From Monocercomonoides exilis (Eukaryota > Preaxostyla > Oxymonadida > Polymastigidae): a DNA stretch of 64,000 nucleotides. Positions 32,819-45,355 of the stretch are shown one piece after another. The stretch lies in assembly GCA_001643675.2 (NCBI GenBank), contig LSRY02000006.1, positions 994,501-1,058,500 on the forward strand. Direction: 5' to 3'. The notes beneath the pieces are model-generated. The model made no database searches, had not been told where the DNA came from, and saw only the letters and a list, made by a program, of their open reading frames with translations. Numbering within the stretch: position 1 is the first letter of the stretch; each line of letters starts with the position of its first letter. A program made the position numbers and the translations under genes.

Positions 32819-35800
32819 CTATTCTTTCTTCTTTGTAAAACAACCAGGGTTTTCTGGGCTTGAAGGCAGTGAATGAGGCATATGTTTGGTTTTCGTGAGC
32901 GGCGCATCTGGAAAATACGAAGCATTTGAAGGCGGAGTGCAAGAAATAAACATTGGAGGAGAGGAAAAATAGGAAGAGTTTTGTGCTTCGGTGGAAAAAT
33001 AGACTTTTCTGTCGGAACAACCGGAGGAATTGTATTGTTTGTAAGGAAGAAAGGACAGAACAGGAGAAGATGCAGGCGAAGGAGAAGGAGAAGTGATGGA
33101 AGAAGGGTTGGGATAAGAAGATAGATTAGAAGAGGAGGAGAAAGAAGCAGAATTACAAGAAGCAGAAGAGGAAGAAGAGGAAGAGGATGAAATACATGAA
33201 GAAGAAGATGATGATGATGAAGACGAAGATGAATTCATCGACCTGTAGTCATTACTCGAATTCAAAGATGGAGACGAAAGTGCATTTGGCGAGCGATGCT
33301 GGTGTTGTATCTGATTCGGGTGTGAAGGCGCTTGCAACTGCGGATTTTTGAACAGCACACCAGAAGATGGAGGCAAAGCAAAGGAAGACGTAAACACAGG
33401 AGAACTGGAAAGAAAATAAGAAGAAGAAGTTGAAGAAGAAGATGATGTGGAAGGCTGCGATGTCAAAGAAGGTGATCCGCAATAAGGAAGTATAGTTGAG
33501 CCCAATGGTGAAGACATACCAAAATACGTTTGACTTGGTGAATTAGAAAACTCCATCTGTTTCAAAGAAGACTTTTGCGCAGCCAAACCCGCCAGCGAAA
33601 ACGACGAGGACTGTAAAAGCGGAGGTTTTGAGGATAGTTTCGCTACCAATGGCGAAGATGAACTAGAAGCAGCAGCTGCTGCTGCTGTGGAAGAAAGCGA
33701 AAGCGACGGGAGCGAATGCGAGCCGACGCTTGACAAGGCAGCGATTGTGGGTGTGATGCGTGTCTCGACAATCGGGTTGAATGGAAGCGCCTGGAAGTCG
33801 ATGTTAGCACGGGAGGTGGCAGTGGAGCGAGAGGTCGGCGGGGTTGGTGGGCGAGGCGCGAGTGAAGAGCACTCACAGAAATAAGGAGAGTGAGGCACCG
33901 CCTGCCATCGCGGGCTGCCGTCTGACTGGTTGTCTGATGCGTCGTCTGCTCTGTCGTCGAATCTGCTTTCTGATCTGTTTTCTGATCTGTTTTCTGTTCT
34001 GTCATCAGATTTGGACAGAGAAGAGACCGAATGCGACGGGTTGTGCAGCTGCGGCAGGAAGATGCGTGAGTGCGAAGACATGTTGGCTGAAGTGTCGCTC
34101 TGCATCGGATGCTTCGACGCCAATTTGGAATGGAACAAGTTCAGCTTCGGAATCGCAATTGGTGCAGGTTTTGTGTGTGAAGACAGATGGTCGAAGTGAG
34201 GAGGAGACGAAACAGCACTGAAAAAGGGGGAAGAAGCTGGTGAGAATGTGGGGGAAAGCGAAAAGGAAGGGGAAGGTGATGGCGTTGGTGAAGGAGAAGG
34301 CGAAGAGGAAGGGGAAGGAGAGGGAGGAGAAGGGGAAGGGGAATGGAAAGGAGAAGGAGAAGGTGTTGGGAACGGGGAAGAAGAAGGAAATGAAGAAGTC
34401 GATGGAAACGACGACGACGGTGGAAGCGTGGAAGGAGAAGGTGTTTCAGAGCCCGGGGTAAGCGAAGGCGACGGGAACTGGGGGATTGTAGAAGTGATGC
34501 TCACTGCATTGGAATTTGACAGGCAGAAAGCAGAGGGACGAGGCGGAGTCGAAAGAACAGGCGCATTTTGAACGGCCGTCTGTGAAAGCGAACGAAGAGG
34601 TGCTTTGTTTGACTTGGAGCCACTTAAAGAAGGAAGATAAGCATCAGGGTTGTTTGAGAAGGACATTGACTTTGTGTGTTCTTTGGGTGAAGTTGAGGTT
34701 ATATTATAAGGAGAAGATGTGGAAGAAGAAGAAGAAGAAGTTGTCTGTTCAGCAGCCGATGAGTCCTCAATCGCCTTTGAAAGCAGAGAAATCACAGAGC
34801 ATGTTGAAAGCTGGTTGATTGGAGCATTGCTGCCTCCATAGCCATAACCACAGCAAACACCTCCGAAGTTCGCAGGAGCAAGTGGAGACATTGGTGGAGA
34901 TGTGATGACAGAAGAAGAGGAAGATGAAGATGATGATGATGATGATGAAGAAAGCAAATCAGAGGAAGCTGCTGTGGCAGCTGTGGAAAGGGATGCAGTA
35001 GACAAGTTGTTCAGATGTTTTGCGCGGAATCCGTCGTATGGCTGGATGGTGTCTGCGCCGTGGGAGATGGATGAGGCAGGCAGCACGATAAATGAAGGGG
35101 ATTTGACTGTGTCTTCGCTCAGCGCATTCTCTCCACAGGCATTGCTGTTGCTAACACTGACACTGATGCTGTTGTTGATGCTATCCCCGCCTTCTTCTGA
35201 ACTCGACCCCAGAAACGAAAGCGAAGGGCTTCCGAACGACGTGTCTACAGCAGTCACATACGTCGACAGCGGCTTCAAAGTGTATTTGGACTTGTCTGCT
35301 TTGTTTTTCTCCTTCCTTCTTTGAAGCTCTTGTTCAAGCTCCCGCTTAATTCTTAATCTCCTTTCTGCTTTGCATTTGTCTCGAATGAGCAAGTCCACTC
35401 TTTCATCGCTGTTATAATTACTTCCATCTCCTTCACTTTTTGCCCAATCTTCGCGACATTTCGCCTCATTTGCCTTTTTCACAGAAGAAGTTGTGTTTCT
35501 TTCGTCTTCTGTTTCGCAGTGGTGATAATGATGGTGAAAGTGTCTGTGCTGTCCTTGTTGCCCTTGCTGCAGATGATTAGACAATCCATTCGATTCCTCT
35601 CTCTTGTTGTCTGGCAATGAAGACACAGGAGCCACACCTGCTGCATTCGATGCTGAGATAACCGTGGGGAAATGCGAAGACAAAGACGACGGCTGAATCA
35701 CCGTCGAACTTCTGACTCGTTTGGAGCTGTCATACGGCACAACCTCAGTCACAAGCGGAATCTGTGGTGAGTTAAGCAACTTAGCTGCTGTGTGCTTCGG

Positions 35801-37428
35801 CTTCAAATCAATTGAATCAGAAAACCTTCGTTGTGTGTTGTTCTTGATCCTTGAGTGCATGCTCTTCTCTTCTTTATCTTCCATTCGATCTCCTCCTTCT
35901 CTTCTTTCTCGCTCATTCATTTCCACTTTCTCTTCAAATTCTTTCTTTGCCGATCGCTCAGAACTTAGCGACAGCAAAGATCCATTCAGCACGTCAACAG
36001 AATTCTGCCTTTTCCTCTCCAATTTTGGCTGCTCTGGTGATTTTTGCCCAGCCAACAAGGCTTTGCTTGAATGTTCGCTTCCTCTGTGCTCTCCAACGCA
36101 GATTCTGTGCTTTCGGTGGTACTGTGACACTTTGTGCAGCGTTATCAGCCAGTCTGAGTGGGCGCGGCTCATGCACTGCAGCAGAACTGACTGTGGTGGG
36201 TACTTCAAAAGAGGAGGCGCAGAAGGACGAGAAAGATGGACGCCAGCACTTTTTGGCAGGCTGTTCACACAAGGTGATGTTTGCTGGTTCTTTCGCGCCG
36301 GCGGGCTTTGAGGCAAGCGTAGGGGCGGAAGAGGCGCCAAGTGTGGATTGGCTGATAAGTCCTTGCAATGCCACGGCTGAACACTTTCGTCTGATTCGTC
36401 TTCAGTCAATCTCTGCCTCGAAGGGAAAAGCGACGATGGCTCGTCAAACACAGGCGAGCTAAATGGCGAAACCAACGTCAAGCGTGGCATTTGCATAAAA
36501 CGAGTTTTGCTCGAAAATCCGCTTTTAAAGTGCGTTTGCCCTTTCTCGGATAGTTGCATATCAGTCTGTTGAGATAATTGCTGTTTTGTGGGCCTTCCGT
36601 TTGTTGTTTCAAGTGAAAATGCATCACTTCCCGACTTATCTTTTTCATACGTCAAAGAGATCTGCGAAAATGTCTCTTCAAGTGTAAGTGCTGTCTGCTG
36701 TTCGGAATCTGTAGAATCGAGAACATTCACATGCTTATTAAATGATAGACGGGTCTTTGAACGAAGATGCGGGGCACTACAAAGCACAGAGCAGCACGCA
36801 TTGAAATATGTATTCTCCAGCACATACGCTTCTTCATACAATTGTGGTGTTAATGCAACAGTTGGAAGATTCTTCTCAAATTCTTTTAATTGCTTTTCAA
36901 AAGAAGGACGCATTCTTGTTCGGCGTAGAACAGAAATAACACTAATAGCTTTTTCAGCCAGCCATCCATAACGTCTCATTAAACAAGCAGCTGCAACAAA
37001 CAGAGAGCGCGATTGACCATTGTAGGAATGAATTAAAACAGCATCAAAATTAGCAAGTGCCTCTCCAACAAATTCATGAAGAGTTGTAATGTTATAATCA
37101 TCCTTATCAAAAAAATACGATTGATCATTGTCTTCCAAGAAAAATGTGAGGTATTCTCTTCCGAATGACAAAAATTGGTTTGAAACTTGCGTCCCTGCGC
37201 AATTGACAATATGTGTGATATGGTTTGATGTTATAAACTGATACATAAAATATCCAAATATCAAAAAATAACATAAATCAATTATAAAATTCACAAAGAA
37301 TTTCAAAATACTTCTTGACATGTCGCAGCTTCCATTCCTCCCAAATAAAAACTCAAGCAGATCCGAGAAACAGGAGGAAGAGGCTTCACTATTCCAGGCT
37401 CTTCCTTTCCACCATTTTGATTTTTCAT
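32819..37428 (-). CDS. Dual-specificity pseudophosphatase with long Ser-rich tail (two exons)
   Basis: Exon 1 is 37428-37312 and exon 2 is 37237-32819 (74-nt intron, donor GTATTT); 1511 aa. The N-terminal 150 residues form a DSP domain: ICLSFYLGGMEAATCQEF, ITHIVNCAG, YLTFFLEDNDQ, then AVLIHSYNGQSRSLFVAA where the active loop should read HCxxGxSRS. The nucleophilic Cys is Ser110, so hydrolysis should be lost, while the Arg and phosphate-binding loop remain. I recall a protist/plant clade with the same HSxxGQSRS loop, so the change is probably ancestral rather than local decay. The remaining about 1300 residues are disordered: Ser, Pro, Thr, His, poly-Ser runs, Ala runs, an NRSENRSE-type repeat and SPSPSP blocks. 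A phospho-binding scaffold is a reasonable inference. It is divergent from the gene at 37851. Confidence 0.85.
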
Positions 37429-37850
37429 ATTAAAATTAAGAAATTCGTTTCACAAAAGTTTTTCGAAAATCAAACGCAAAATCTTGTAAAGAAAAAGATC
37501 AATAATGATATAACAAAAAAATTAATGCTATAAAAATCGCATCAAAAGAAAAATTTTTTTTAGTGAAAATCACCGCAAACAGTTATTGAATTCATTGACA
37601 TTTGAATACGAGTAATTGTTTTTGATTTCTTCAAATACTTTTATAACACATTTTGCATAGATATTTATATTTTTTGTATCATTTTGTTAACAAAAAGAAA
37701 AAATTCTTTAATTGAAGAAATGAGCGAAAATACATAAATTTGCAACGGTCAAAAAAAATTCTTATAAATTAATCTTTGCTAGAATTAACTGAGGAATTTT
37801 TTATTTGTTGTCGATTATTGAAACGATAAACCCATACACAAATTTTTGAA
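37429..37850. promoter_or_regulatory. Divergent intergenic region
   Basis: About 420 AT-rich bp between the pseudophosphatase (-) and the unknown helical protein gene (+). It presumably holds both promoters; no specific element is recognised. Confidence 0.4.
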
Positions 37851-40800
37851 ATGAGATCCACAAGACAAAACAACAAAATATCACCTCCTTTATTTAAGGT
37901 ACAGATTTTTTATTTTTTTATAAACAAGTGATGTAATTGCTCAAATTTTTAAATGATTTTTGTTAATTAACATCCTTAAAATTTAAATTTTATTTTATGC
38001 GTTCAAAAAATTGAAACGACATTTAATAAAATGGTAATTCGTTTGAAAACATAAAGGAATCAATAATAGAAGTCGTTGATAATGAAAGTGTGGTTTCACT
38101 TTTGTAAGTTCAATTTTTTAGCGATTCAAATTTTAAATTATAACAGCGACAAAAGCACTAAGTGAGTTATTGACACAATTGCAGTGTGATTTTATCAGCT
38201 TAATGAAAAACGCTTTAATGAGGTTTCTAGCATACTAAAAGGTAAAACTGATGAGTTGATTGTGATCTCAAAAGAAATCGACTCTTTATTAAATCAGTTT
38301 GTTGGAAAGATGGAAGTTGTTCCTCCTTATATACTAAATAATATTTTAAAAGAAGGGAAAACTGTGTTTAAAGAATCAACGAACGATGAAGTTATCACAT
38401 CATACGCTTCTGTAATGGCACAAATAACTGATGTATTATCTTATTCTGCACGGCACAGAAAATTAAGGAAGGTTGAGATGCAGCCATCAGCAAAAGAAAA
38501 AAGAACAAAGCGCGTTAGTTCTATTAAAAAAAGTGTTGAAGCAAAAACTCAGTATACATCAGATTTTCTAAATTCACCACTTTTGCAAAGTGTGATCTTT
38601 GATGGTGGAATTATTTCAAATCTTGTGGAACGAATACTTGTCTCAGAAGAAGACGGTGTCCTACGAGCTCTGTCGCGGCTGGTTCTCAACTTTGTAAAGA
38701 TGGCAGATGCAGACGGCATTTGGGCGATGTGGAAAAATAATCTGCTTGATGGGATTGATTCGCTTCTTGTGCGATGTCAAAGCTGTGAAGGATTAACCGA
38801 TGCTATAACTTCATTACAGCTGGCACAAAACATGGGGAAAAATATTCAAAAAAAGAAATATTTGGATTGGGAGAAGGATTTTAAAAAGTACAATTTTGAG
38901 TCTGTTTTGGGAGAAATTGCAGTGGGAAATAAAATCAGAGGAATTGTTCGAGAAGAAATGAAAACTCATTCACGACCTTTCATGGACCGTCCCAGTATTC
39001 AGTGTGAGATCGAGGAAGAAGAAGAGATGTGCTTGTCTTCACCATTGAACGAGGTTGCAGATGAAAAGATTCAAAGAGAAGATCGAATAATTGATGAAAA
39101 TTGTGAAAATGATAATAATAGAAAAATGAATGATAAAGAGAAAGAAAAAGAAAAAGAGAAGACAAAAATCATTGTTGCAAGCGCTGAGCAACATCCTTGC
39201 GATGAAAAAAGAAAACAAAAAGTTGAATTAGCTCCTGAAACTACGTTTGAAGCTTGCTCTTGCAAAATGAAATCCTCGACTTCAAAGCCAGGGGTAGGAA
39301 CAGAATTGTATTTATCACAAGCATCTGCATTTCAAAAAGTGAAGACGAAGTCGTTTCTGCCATATTCTGTTCGTTTAAAAGCAATTCGTGCTCTTTCAAG
39401 CGAATGGGAATACTTGTTTTCTTTCAAATCTTCAAGCAACTATGTACGTGTTATTGCCGATGGGTTGATGCTTCCAGAAGGAGCGGAAGAGGAATATTTG
39501 AAAAGAAAGAAAAGGAATTCACAAGAAGATGTTTCTAAAGGAGAGAAAGAAAATGATTCATTTGATAAAATCGATGAATATGATGATATTATTGAATTAT
39601 CGAATGGAAATATTAATATTCTTCAGATACAAGATTGTATTTATTGCCTCAAATATTTTATAAAAGTGCAAAGTTTGTATCTTTTATATGCATCTTTCAA
39701 TTTCTTTAAATGGTCTATCATTTGAAAATAAATTTTTAAAATAATTATTGTTATTATTTGCATTGTAATATTGTTTCACGTTAACGACTGCCCAGCATAT
39801 TCACCAAATTATATCCCCCTTTCTGATGGTCTGTTCATAACAGTAATGAACTTGTTAATTAGATTGAACAAGTATGTAAATTACTTATATTGAAAGAAAT
39901 TTGTTATTTATTCGAATTATTGTGGACTGCACATTTTCTTAATATATTTTTTTTGCACTTGAATTCATTTCAACAGGTTTCCAGATCAACTGTTTTTCTG
40001 TTTGTCAAGTAGTTGCATTGAAGCACTTTGTTACTATAACCGAATTAAGTCGAAGAAGTTTTTTTTACCGTTGTTTATGAAGCAGCTGATGGAAGATTTG
40101 GACAAAGTGGAAGAGGAAATGAAAAAAGTTACTGCGAAAGATGAAGAAAGCAAAAAGGAAAGGGAAGAGGAAGAATATATGATCGTCTGTACAAGCAATA
40201 CATCAAACCTTCAAAATGAGGAACAAAATTTTGACAAAGAATATTTGCCTTTCAATCGAGTGAAAATGCCTTTGTTTACGAAATATGAAACGGCAACAGA
40301 ATATGAATTCGATTATAACTTGAAAAAGAGATTGCATTTTCACGAAACGGACAAATTCTTGTATCATTTGCTGAACATGCTTCATCATTATGATCCGAGT
40401 AATAATTTTGATTATGAACCTATTGAGGGAAAAGACAAAATAACTGTTCCATTGTATCATTATTCTTTTGCAGCACTATCTTTTAATCACACACTAAAGT
40501 GTATTTCTGCTATTTATCCACCTGAAGATCTTGATTGTGAAGAAATTGTCGTTTGTCCATATTTTCAAAGGTTGGTCAACAGAATGAAGCATCCTTTTCC
40601 TTTGCAATCACCTGTTGGTATTCTGAATTTGAAGTGCGATGCTTTTCAGATTCAAACACTTGAATCTGTTCAGCAAGTGATTGATGTGTTTGTGCTGCAT
40701 ATGTTGACAAATGTGGGGAAAGAACTATCGTTTATATTTGAAATGGGATATGTGAATGTTCTTTTTGAGTGGCTGGTCAATGGCAGAGACACTGATCCGC

Positions 40801-41417
40801 AATTACTATTTTATGCGGTCCAGGAGATACGTGAAAAATGCATAATCTTCATAGATGCTGCAAGAAAAATGCGAATTAAAGAAGGAACTGAATACAATGA
40901 AATGTTGATTTCTGTGAATGAAAGTGCAGAAGACAAAAACGCAGGACATTGGCAACTAGCTCGGTCAATCGATTTCCAGCTGACTTCAATGGTAGAAACA
41001 GATGTGTGTTTTGATCACGAGCCTCGTCTATTAAAATATGAATATCAAGTACCAAAAAAATGCCAACTGCAATTGATAAACCTTGACGAGGATAAAGAAG
41101 AATTATTGAAAGGAGAAAATGTAGGAGCTCATCTTCTTCGAATGGTTGATGACATTATCGAAGAAAAAGGAATCCGTGATCTTGTTGAAGCAACACCTCA
41201 AACAAGGGAAATTCAACTTTTTTGGTTTTGTTCTGGAACTTTGCCAAAGACGTTTAGGGTTTATTTAGGTTTATTTAAAGACTGTGACAAAATCAGTTTT
41301 CTCTGTAAGCTTCCATCTGTTAGTTTTGAGTTACCACCAGTTGATCTGTTTTCATCTTCCAGTCGTCATTCTGAAGATCGTTATTATTATTATGAGACGT
41401 TAGATATATCTAATTAA
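37851..41417 (+). CDS. Unrecognised 1023-aa alpha-helical protein, possibly ARM-like (five exons)
   Basis: Exons 37851-37898, 38057-38089, 38199-39672, 39796-39871 and 39977-41417 sum to 1024 codons with consistent phase. The last three exons are secure: the joins KVQ-TYSPNYIPLSDGLFITVM and LIRLN-KFPDQLFFCLSSS restore continuous helical sequence. The first two small exons (48 and 33 nt, donors GTACAG and GTGGTT) are weaker. The protein is Leu-rich and helical, with ARM/HEAT-like segments (LRALSRLVLNFVKMADADG; VQQVIDVFVLHMLTNVGKEL). A Lys/Glu coiled insert lies near residues 330-370, and a beta-rich C-terminal part ends in an acidic and Tyr-rich tail. No signal peptide, membrane helix or catalytic motif is visible. 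It could be a scaffold or a cytoskeletal regulator; I name no family. Confidence 0.7.
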
Positions 41418-41802
41418 CAATTATGGTTCAAAATAAATATGAATATGTTTTATTGATTTCATTTTTGTTTTGATTATTTATAAAAAGAAGATAAAAAACT
41501 TTTTTTTTTCCTTATGCTTTTATAAACATTTTCATTCTAGAGAATCCTTTGTTCGTATTTGTTCCAACAAATTTTATAATATTTTTCAATTTTTAAAAAA
41601 CGAATTTTTAATGGTGAACTGTTTTTTGAAGGTTTTTGTCTTTGGTGTATAGAGAAAGTTTCTTTAACATCACGAGAAAATATGATTGCAGTTAATATAG
41701 CTGTATGATTTTTGCTTTTATTTTTCAGCCATACATCTTGAGATTTTTGTTTCTATTATATATATTTGTCTGTTCAAACTTCGTAACTTTTCATCCCTGA
41801 AT

Positions 41803-41822
41803 CTTTTCTTCTTCTTCTTTTC

Positions 41823-41857
<35 letters not shown>
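41803..41857. repeat. Pyrimidine microsatellite (TTC then TTTTC units)
   Basis: Tandem TTC units, then TTTTC units, then an uninterrupted T run, all on the plus strand in intergenic DNA. Confidence 0.85.
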
Positions 41858-42844
41858 AATTGATTATATTCAAATTTTAATGTTAAAAGAGTCTTATCAT
41901 AAAAGTTTCATCTCTTTATTTTTCAGTTTTTCAATTTGGTTTGTTAAATAGATAGATTTTTAAAAATTCAAAATTTTTGATAATCATCTTATCATAGAAA
42001 ATCCATTTCTTTTTTAATAAATATTGATAATTGACTTTTTAATATTTATAAACATAAAATACATCATTCAAAAAATCATAATTGGCGAAAACTTTTTCTG
42101 AAATAGGATAACAAACTTTTATAAATACTCTTTAACTTTTTGGAGATTGAATAACAAAGTTTTGTATTTCAAAAGCAAACCTTTTCTCGATACTCACAAA
42201 AAATATTTGCTCAAAAAACCTTTTTTGAGTTTTTCGTCTGGGTGATGTTTTTTGTAGTCATTTCTATTTACAGAGTGTTTATCCTTCAAAGGTTTTCTTT
42301 TTTTGGAGATGAATTATTCTTTAATATGAAATTTTCAAAATAATAATTAAATATGACAAAGCTTTTGATGATATTCAGGAATAAATTATCTTTGAAAGGA
42401 GTAATTTATTTTCGGAATATATTTATTATTATCTTAAATGAATTCACCAACCGAAATTTTTCACAGAAAAAATATGGATTCAATTATAATCTCTTATTTA
42501 TTCCTACTTTGAGTAACTTTTTTGAAATTCACAAATCATGAATGTTCATATCAAAATTATTATTTGATAATTTAATAAGTTTCTGCTTTGCATAATTCAA
42601 ATTCAGCAAGAGCGGAACTCACTTTTCTGATTAAATGTTCAAGTATTTTGGCTTGTGGAATGGCAAATTTTGACAAAAGAATGGCATGGATTGATAAATA
42701 AATTTTTTGATTGATTGAACCTGAAGATTATGTTTCTGTGACAAGACAAGGTGAAAAATAATTCGTCTGTCACATATAAATTAATAAATGGGGGAAATTT
42801 TGAACTTTCAAGCTTTTTTTGCACAAAGAACTAAAAAATGTTTT

Positions 42845-43072
42845 ACTCATAACATGGCTGATCTTTTTTGAAATTAAACTTTTGTTCGAGTTTTGATCAT
42901 AATTTTGTTTTCAATGGGATTTTTGTCGAAATTAGTTTTTGCAATAGCAATATCATAAACAATAAGTGTTCCCTATTTCAACTCATTTTTTTCAAAATCC
43001 CATTGAGATTAAATTTTTGATCAAAACTCGAACGAAAATATGATTTCAAAAAGGATCAGCCAAATCATAAGT
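42845..43072. repeat. Long imperfect inverted repeat (about 80-bp arms)
   Basis: The left arm (42845-42926) and the reverse complement of the right arm (42994-43072) share GGCTGATC, TTTTTTGAAAT-like, GTTCGAGTTTTGATCA and CAATGGGATTTT in the same order with a few mismatches. The spacer is about 67 bp. It could fold into a long hairpin. It has no open frame and no obvious target-site duplication. Confidence 0.75.
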
Positions 43073-43535
43073 TTTTCGAAACTTGTTTTATCCAATAAAA
43101 GAAGAACAAATTGAATTCGTTTCTTCCGTTGATTTCAAATGATTTTTCATTTACATAGCTTTAAGACATATTTGGAAAAAGAAAATAATTGAAATTTAGA
43201 GAAAATGAATAAACTCCTTTGAAAATCGATAATAATACATCCAATGTTCCAACAAAAAATTTTTTAATATGAATACAAATAAACTCAGTTTTTGTTGTGA
43301 TTTTTTTAGGTTGTTTCTTTTGAGTCAATAAATACAAAAAAATGCGGATATATTTCCATGTTCGATGATATAATACATTCTCGATTGAATTAAAAAATTA
43401 GAATCATTTATCAAAAATTGATATTTGAAAGAAAAGATATTGAACTTTGTTTTGAACTTCATTTCTTCAATAAAAATCTAAACCGATTAAGGCTTATGAT
43501 CATTTTTATTTATTATTATTTGCATTTATAACTGA

Positions 43536-44826
43536 ATGGGAAATGAACTTTCAGTTTCTGATCGAGAGGTAAATACATTGGTATCGCAAACAACTTGTGT
43601 GGTGGAAATTTTTTATTTTTTTGAATTTATTAGCGTTTCAATATCATTTTTTGTATCTATTAAGTTACTGAAGAAGAAATACGAAGGTCATCTTTCATAT
43701 TCTTTATATCAAAAATACACGCTAAAAATTTTTTAAATTGTGTACACCTTCCGAATCAACATTCACTTTCAGAATGTACAGACGTTTTCGAAAACTTGAC
43801 ACTGATAGAAGCGGAACAATTACTCTTGAAGAATTTCAAGCAATACCTGGAATTGCAGATAATCCACTTCTCTCCCGATTGGTTGCAATATTTGATGTTA
43901 ATCATGGTATTTCATTTTATTATTAAAATGGTAATGATTATTGTAAAAAATGATGTAGACAAAGAAGTTGAATTCAGAGAGTTCATAACTGGAATCTCCA
44001 CATTTTCTTCGGATGCTACTGTTGAAGAAAAATTAAAATGTATCGTTAATTTAGCTACAAAAAAGTTTTTTTGATGTTTTATTTCTAATATTATTACATC
44101 AAGTATTTTTCAATATATATGATGTAGATCATGATGGGTACATATCAAATGGAGAATTGTTTTATGTGTGCTTTTCTTTTCATAATTCCTCAAATATTTT
44201 GTTGAAAATACAACAGGTAATAAAAGCAATGACAGGAACAAATATTTGTGATCGAGCACTTCAACAACTTGTAGACAGAACAATTCTCGATGCAGACACA
44301 TCTGGCATGGGCAAAATTTCATTTGATGATTTTATTTTAGTTTGTTATTTTTTTGAATTGGGAAAAATTTGATCATCTGACAACTTTCTATTATTTTCAC
44401 AAATGTGTTTTTATATATTATATTTCTATCTTTAAAACAAAAATTTTCTTTCTTCAATTCGCCTTTTCAAAGGTCTTAACTAGCAGAGAAATGCTCTTCA
44501 CGAATTTAATGGAAAGAATGAATCTCGTAGATCAATTTACCGAGTCACAAGACACTGAACCTAATGCTCTATGTGATAGAGAAAACGGAACGCTTATTGA
44601 GTGTGGAGAATTAGAGAAAATGACAGATGAAGAAATTTCGAGGGGTCAAGAAGAAATGATCCATTCAATAAAGCTTCAAGAAGAAAGAGAAGCTGAAGGT
44701 TACAAGTGGAAGACTCAAAAAGAGCACAATAAAAATGAGATTGATATACCGGAAATTGATGAAAAAAGTGGGGGCAATCTTTTTTCACGACAAACCATCC
44801 CCCGCAAGAACCCGCCCGATCACTGA
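43536..44826 (+). CDS. CNB1: Calcineurin B-like EF-hand protein (seven exons)
   Basis: Exons: 43536-43596, 43665-43686, 43773-43906, 43959-44039, 44104-44165, 44217-44339 and 44473-44826; 278 aa. The product starts MGNELS, with Gly2 available for N-myristoylation as in calcineurin B. The 22-nt exon 2 is required: it restores [18 protein letters not shown] across two introns. Four EF-hand loops follow: [39 protein letters not shown] and [15 protein letters not shown]. Loop spacing and the linkers ([22 protein letters not shown]) match the regulatory B subunit, which binds calcineurin A and activates this Ca2+-dependent phosphatase. Beyond the normal end the protein carries about 105 extra charged residues ending IPRKNPPDH, absent from standard calcineurin B. 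Other EF-hand relatives (CBL, CHP, CIB) are less likely given the MGNE start and loop fit. Confidence 0.9.
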
Positions 44827-45355
44827 AAATCTCCGCATTTGTGAAATTTCTGTTTTTTTATTCATTCAGATGCCCTCAAATAATGCAGTTGTTATCATCG
44901 CAAAGCAATCCCACTCATTTATGAATCATAAATATTTATTTATGAAACGGAGCAGCGCTAGACTTTGATTGCAGAGATATTTTCTTTGTCATTTTCGTTT
45001 TTCAATAGACTTATTATAAAATATTCGAATGTTTCAATGCTTTTTTAAACAATTCACATTTATAATGTATAGATGTTTTTTCTTTCGTTATTCTTTTTTT
45101 GAAAGTATTTCACGCAATTCGTTGAAGATTCATTTATGTTTATCATTGTTGCAAAAGGTTGCATTTTTTTCTTCAATTGCATGAATGTTAACATTGCTGA
45201 TATCCCTGCAGAATTTCCAAAAAATTTTTATGACCATTATTTTTTATGTTGATGATTACAGTTTTTTTTGAACTTTTTTCTTCGTAATGTAGAAAAAAAA
45301 CTGTTAACCAACGAATATATTGTTGTTCGCATAATATATGCGATTGATTTAGCAA
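44827..45355. other. AT-rich spacer upstream of the beta-helix gene
   Basis: About 530 bp between calcineurin B and the beta-helix protein, both on the plus strand. It contains stop-rich, T-rich sequence and no recognised motif. Confidence 0.45.

Larger units (their letters stand above)
41418..43535. other. AT-rich spacer with inverted repeat and microsatellite, no gene seen
   Basis: About 2.1 kb between the helical protein and calcineurin B genes. Frames are short and T/A-biased. The only structures I see are a pyrimidine microsatellite (41803-41857) and a long imperfect inverted repeat (42845-43072). Confidence 0.45.

Noticed and set aside
42353-42824. Short ORFs in the spacer before calcineurin B
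   Set aside because: Low-complexity Phe/Ile/Asn/Lys translations of AT-rich DNA without splice-supported extension or family resemblance.
42885-42905. GTTCGAG resembling a tRNA T-loop
   Set aside because: No acceptor, D or anticodon stem could be placed around it; it belongs to the inverted repeat.
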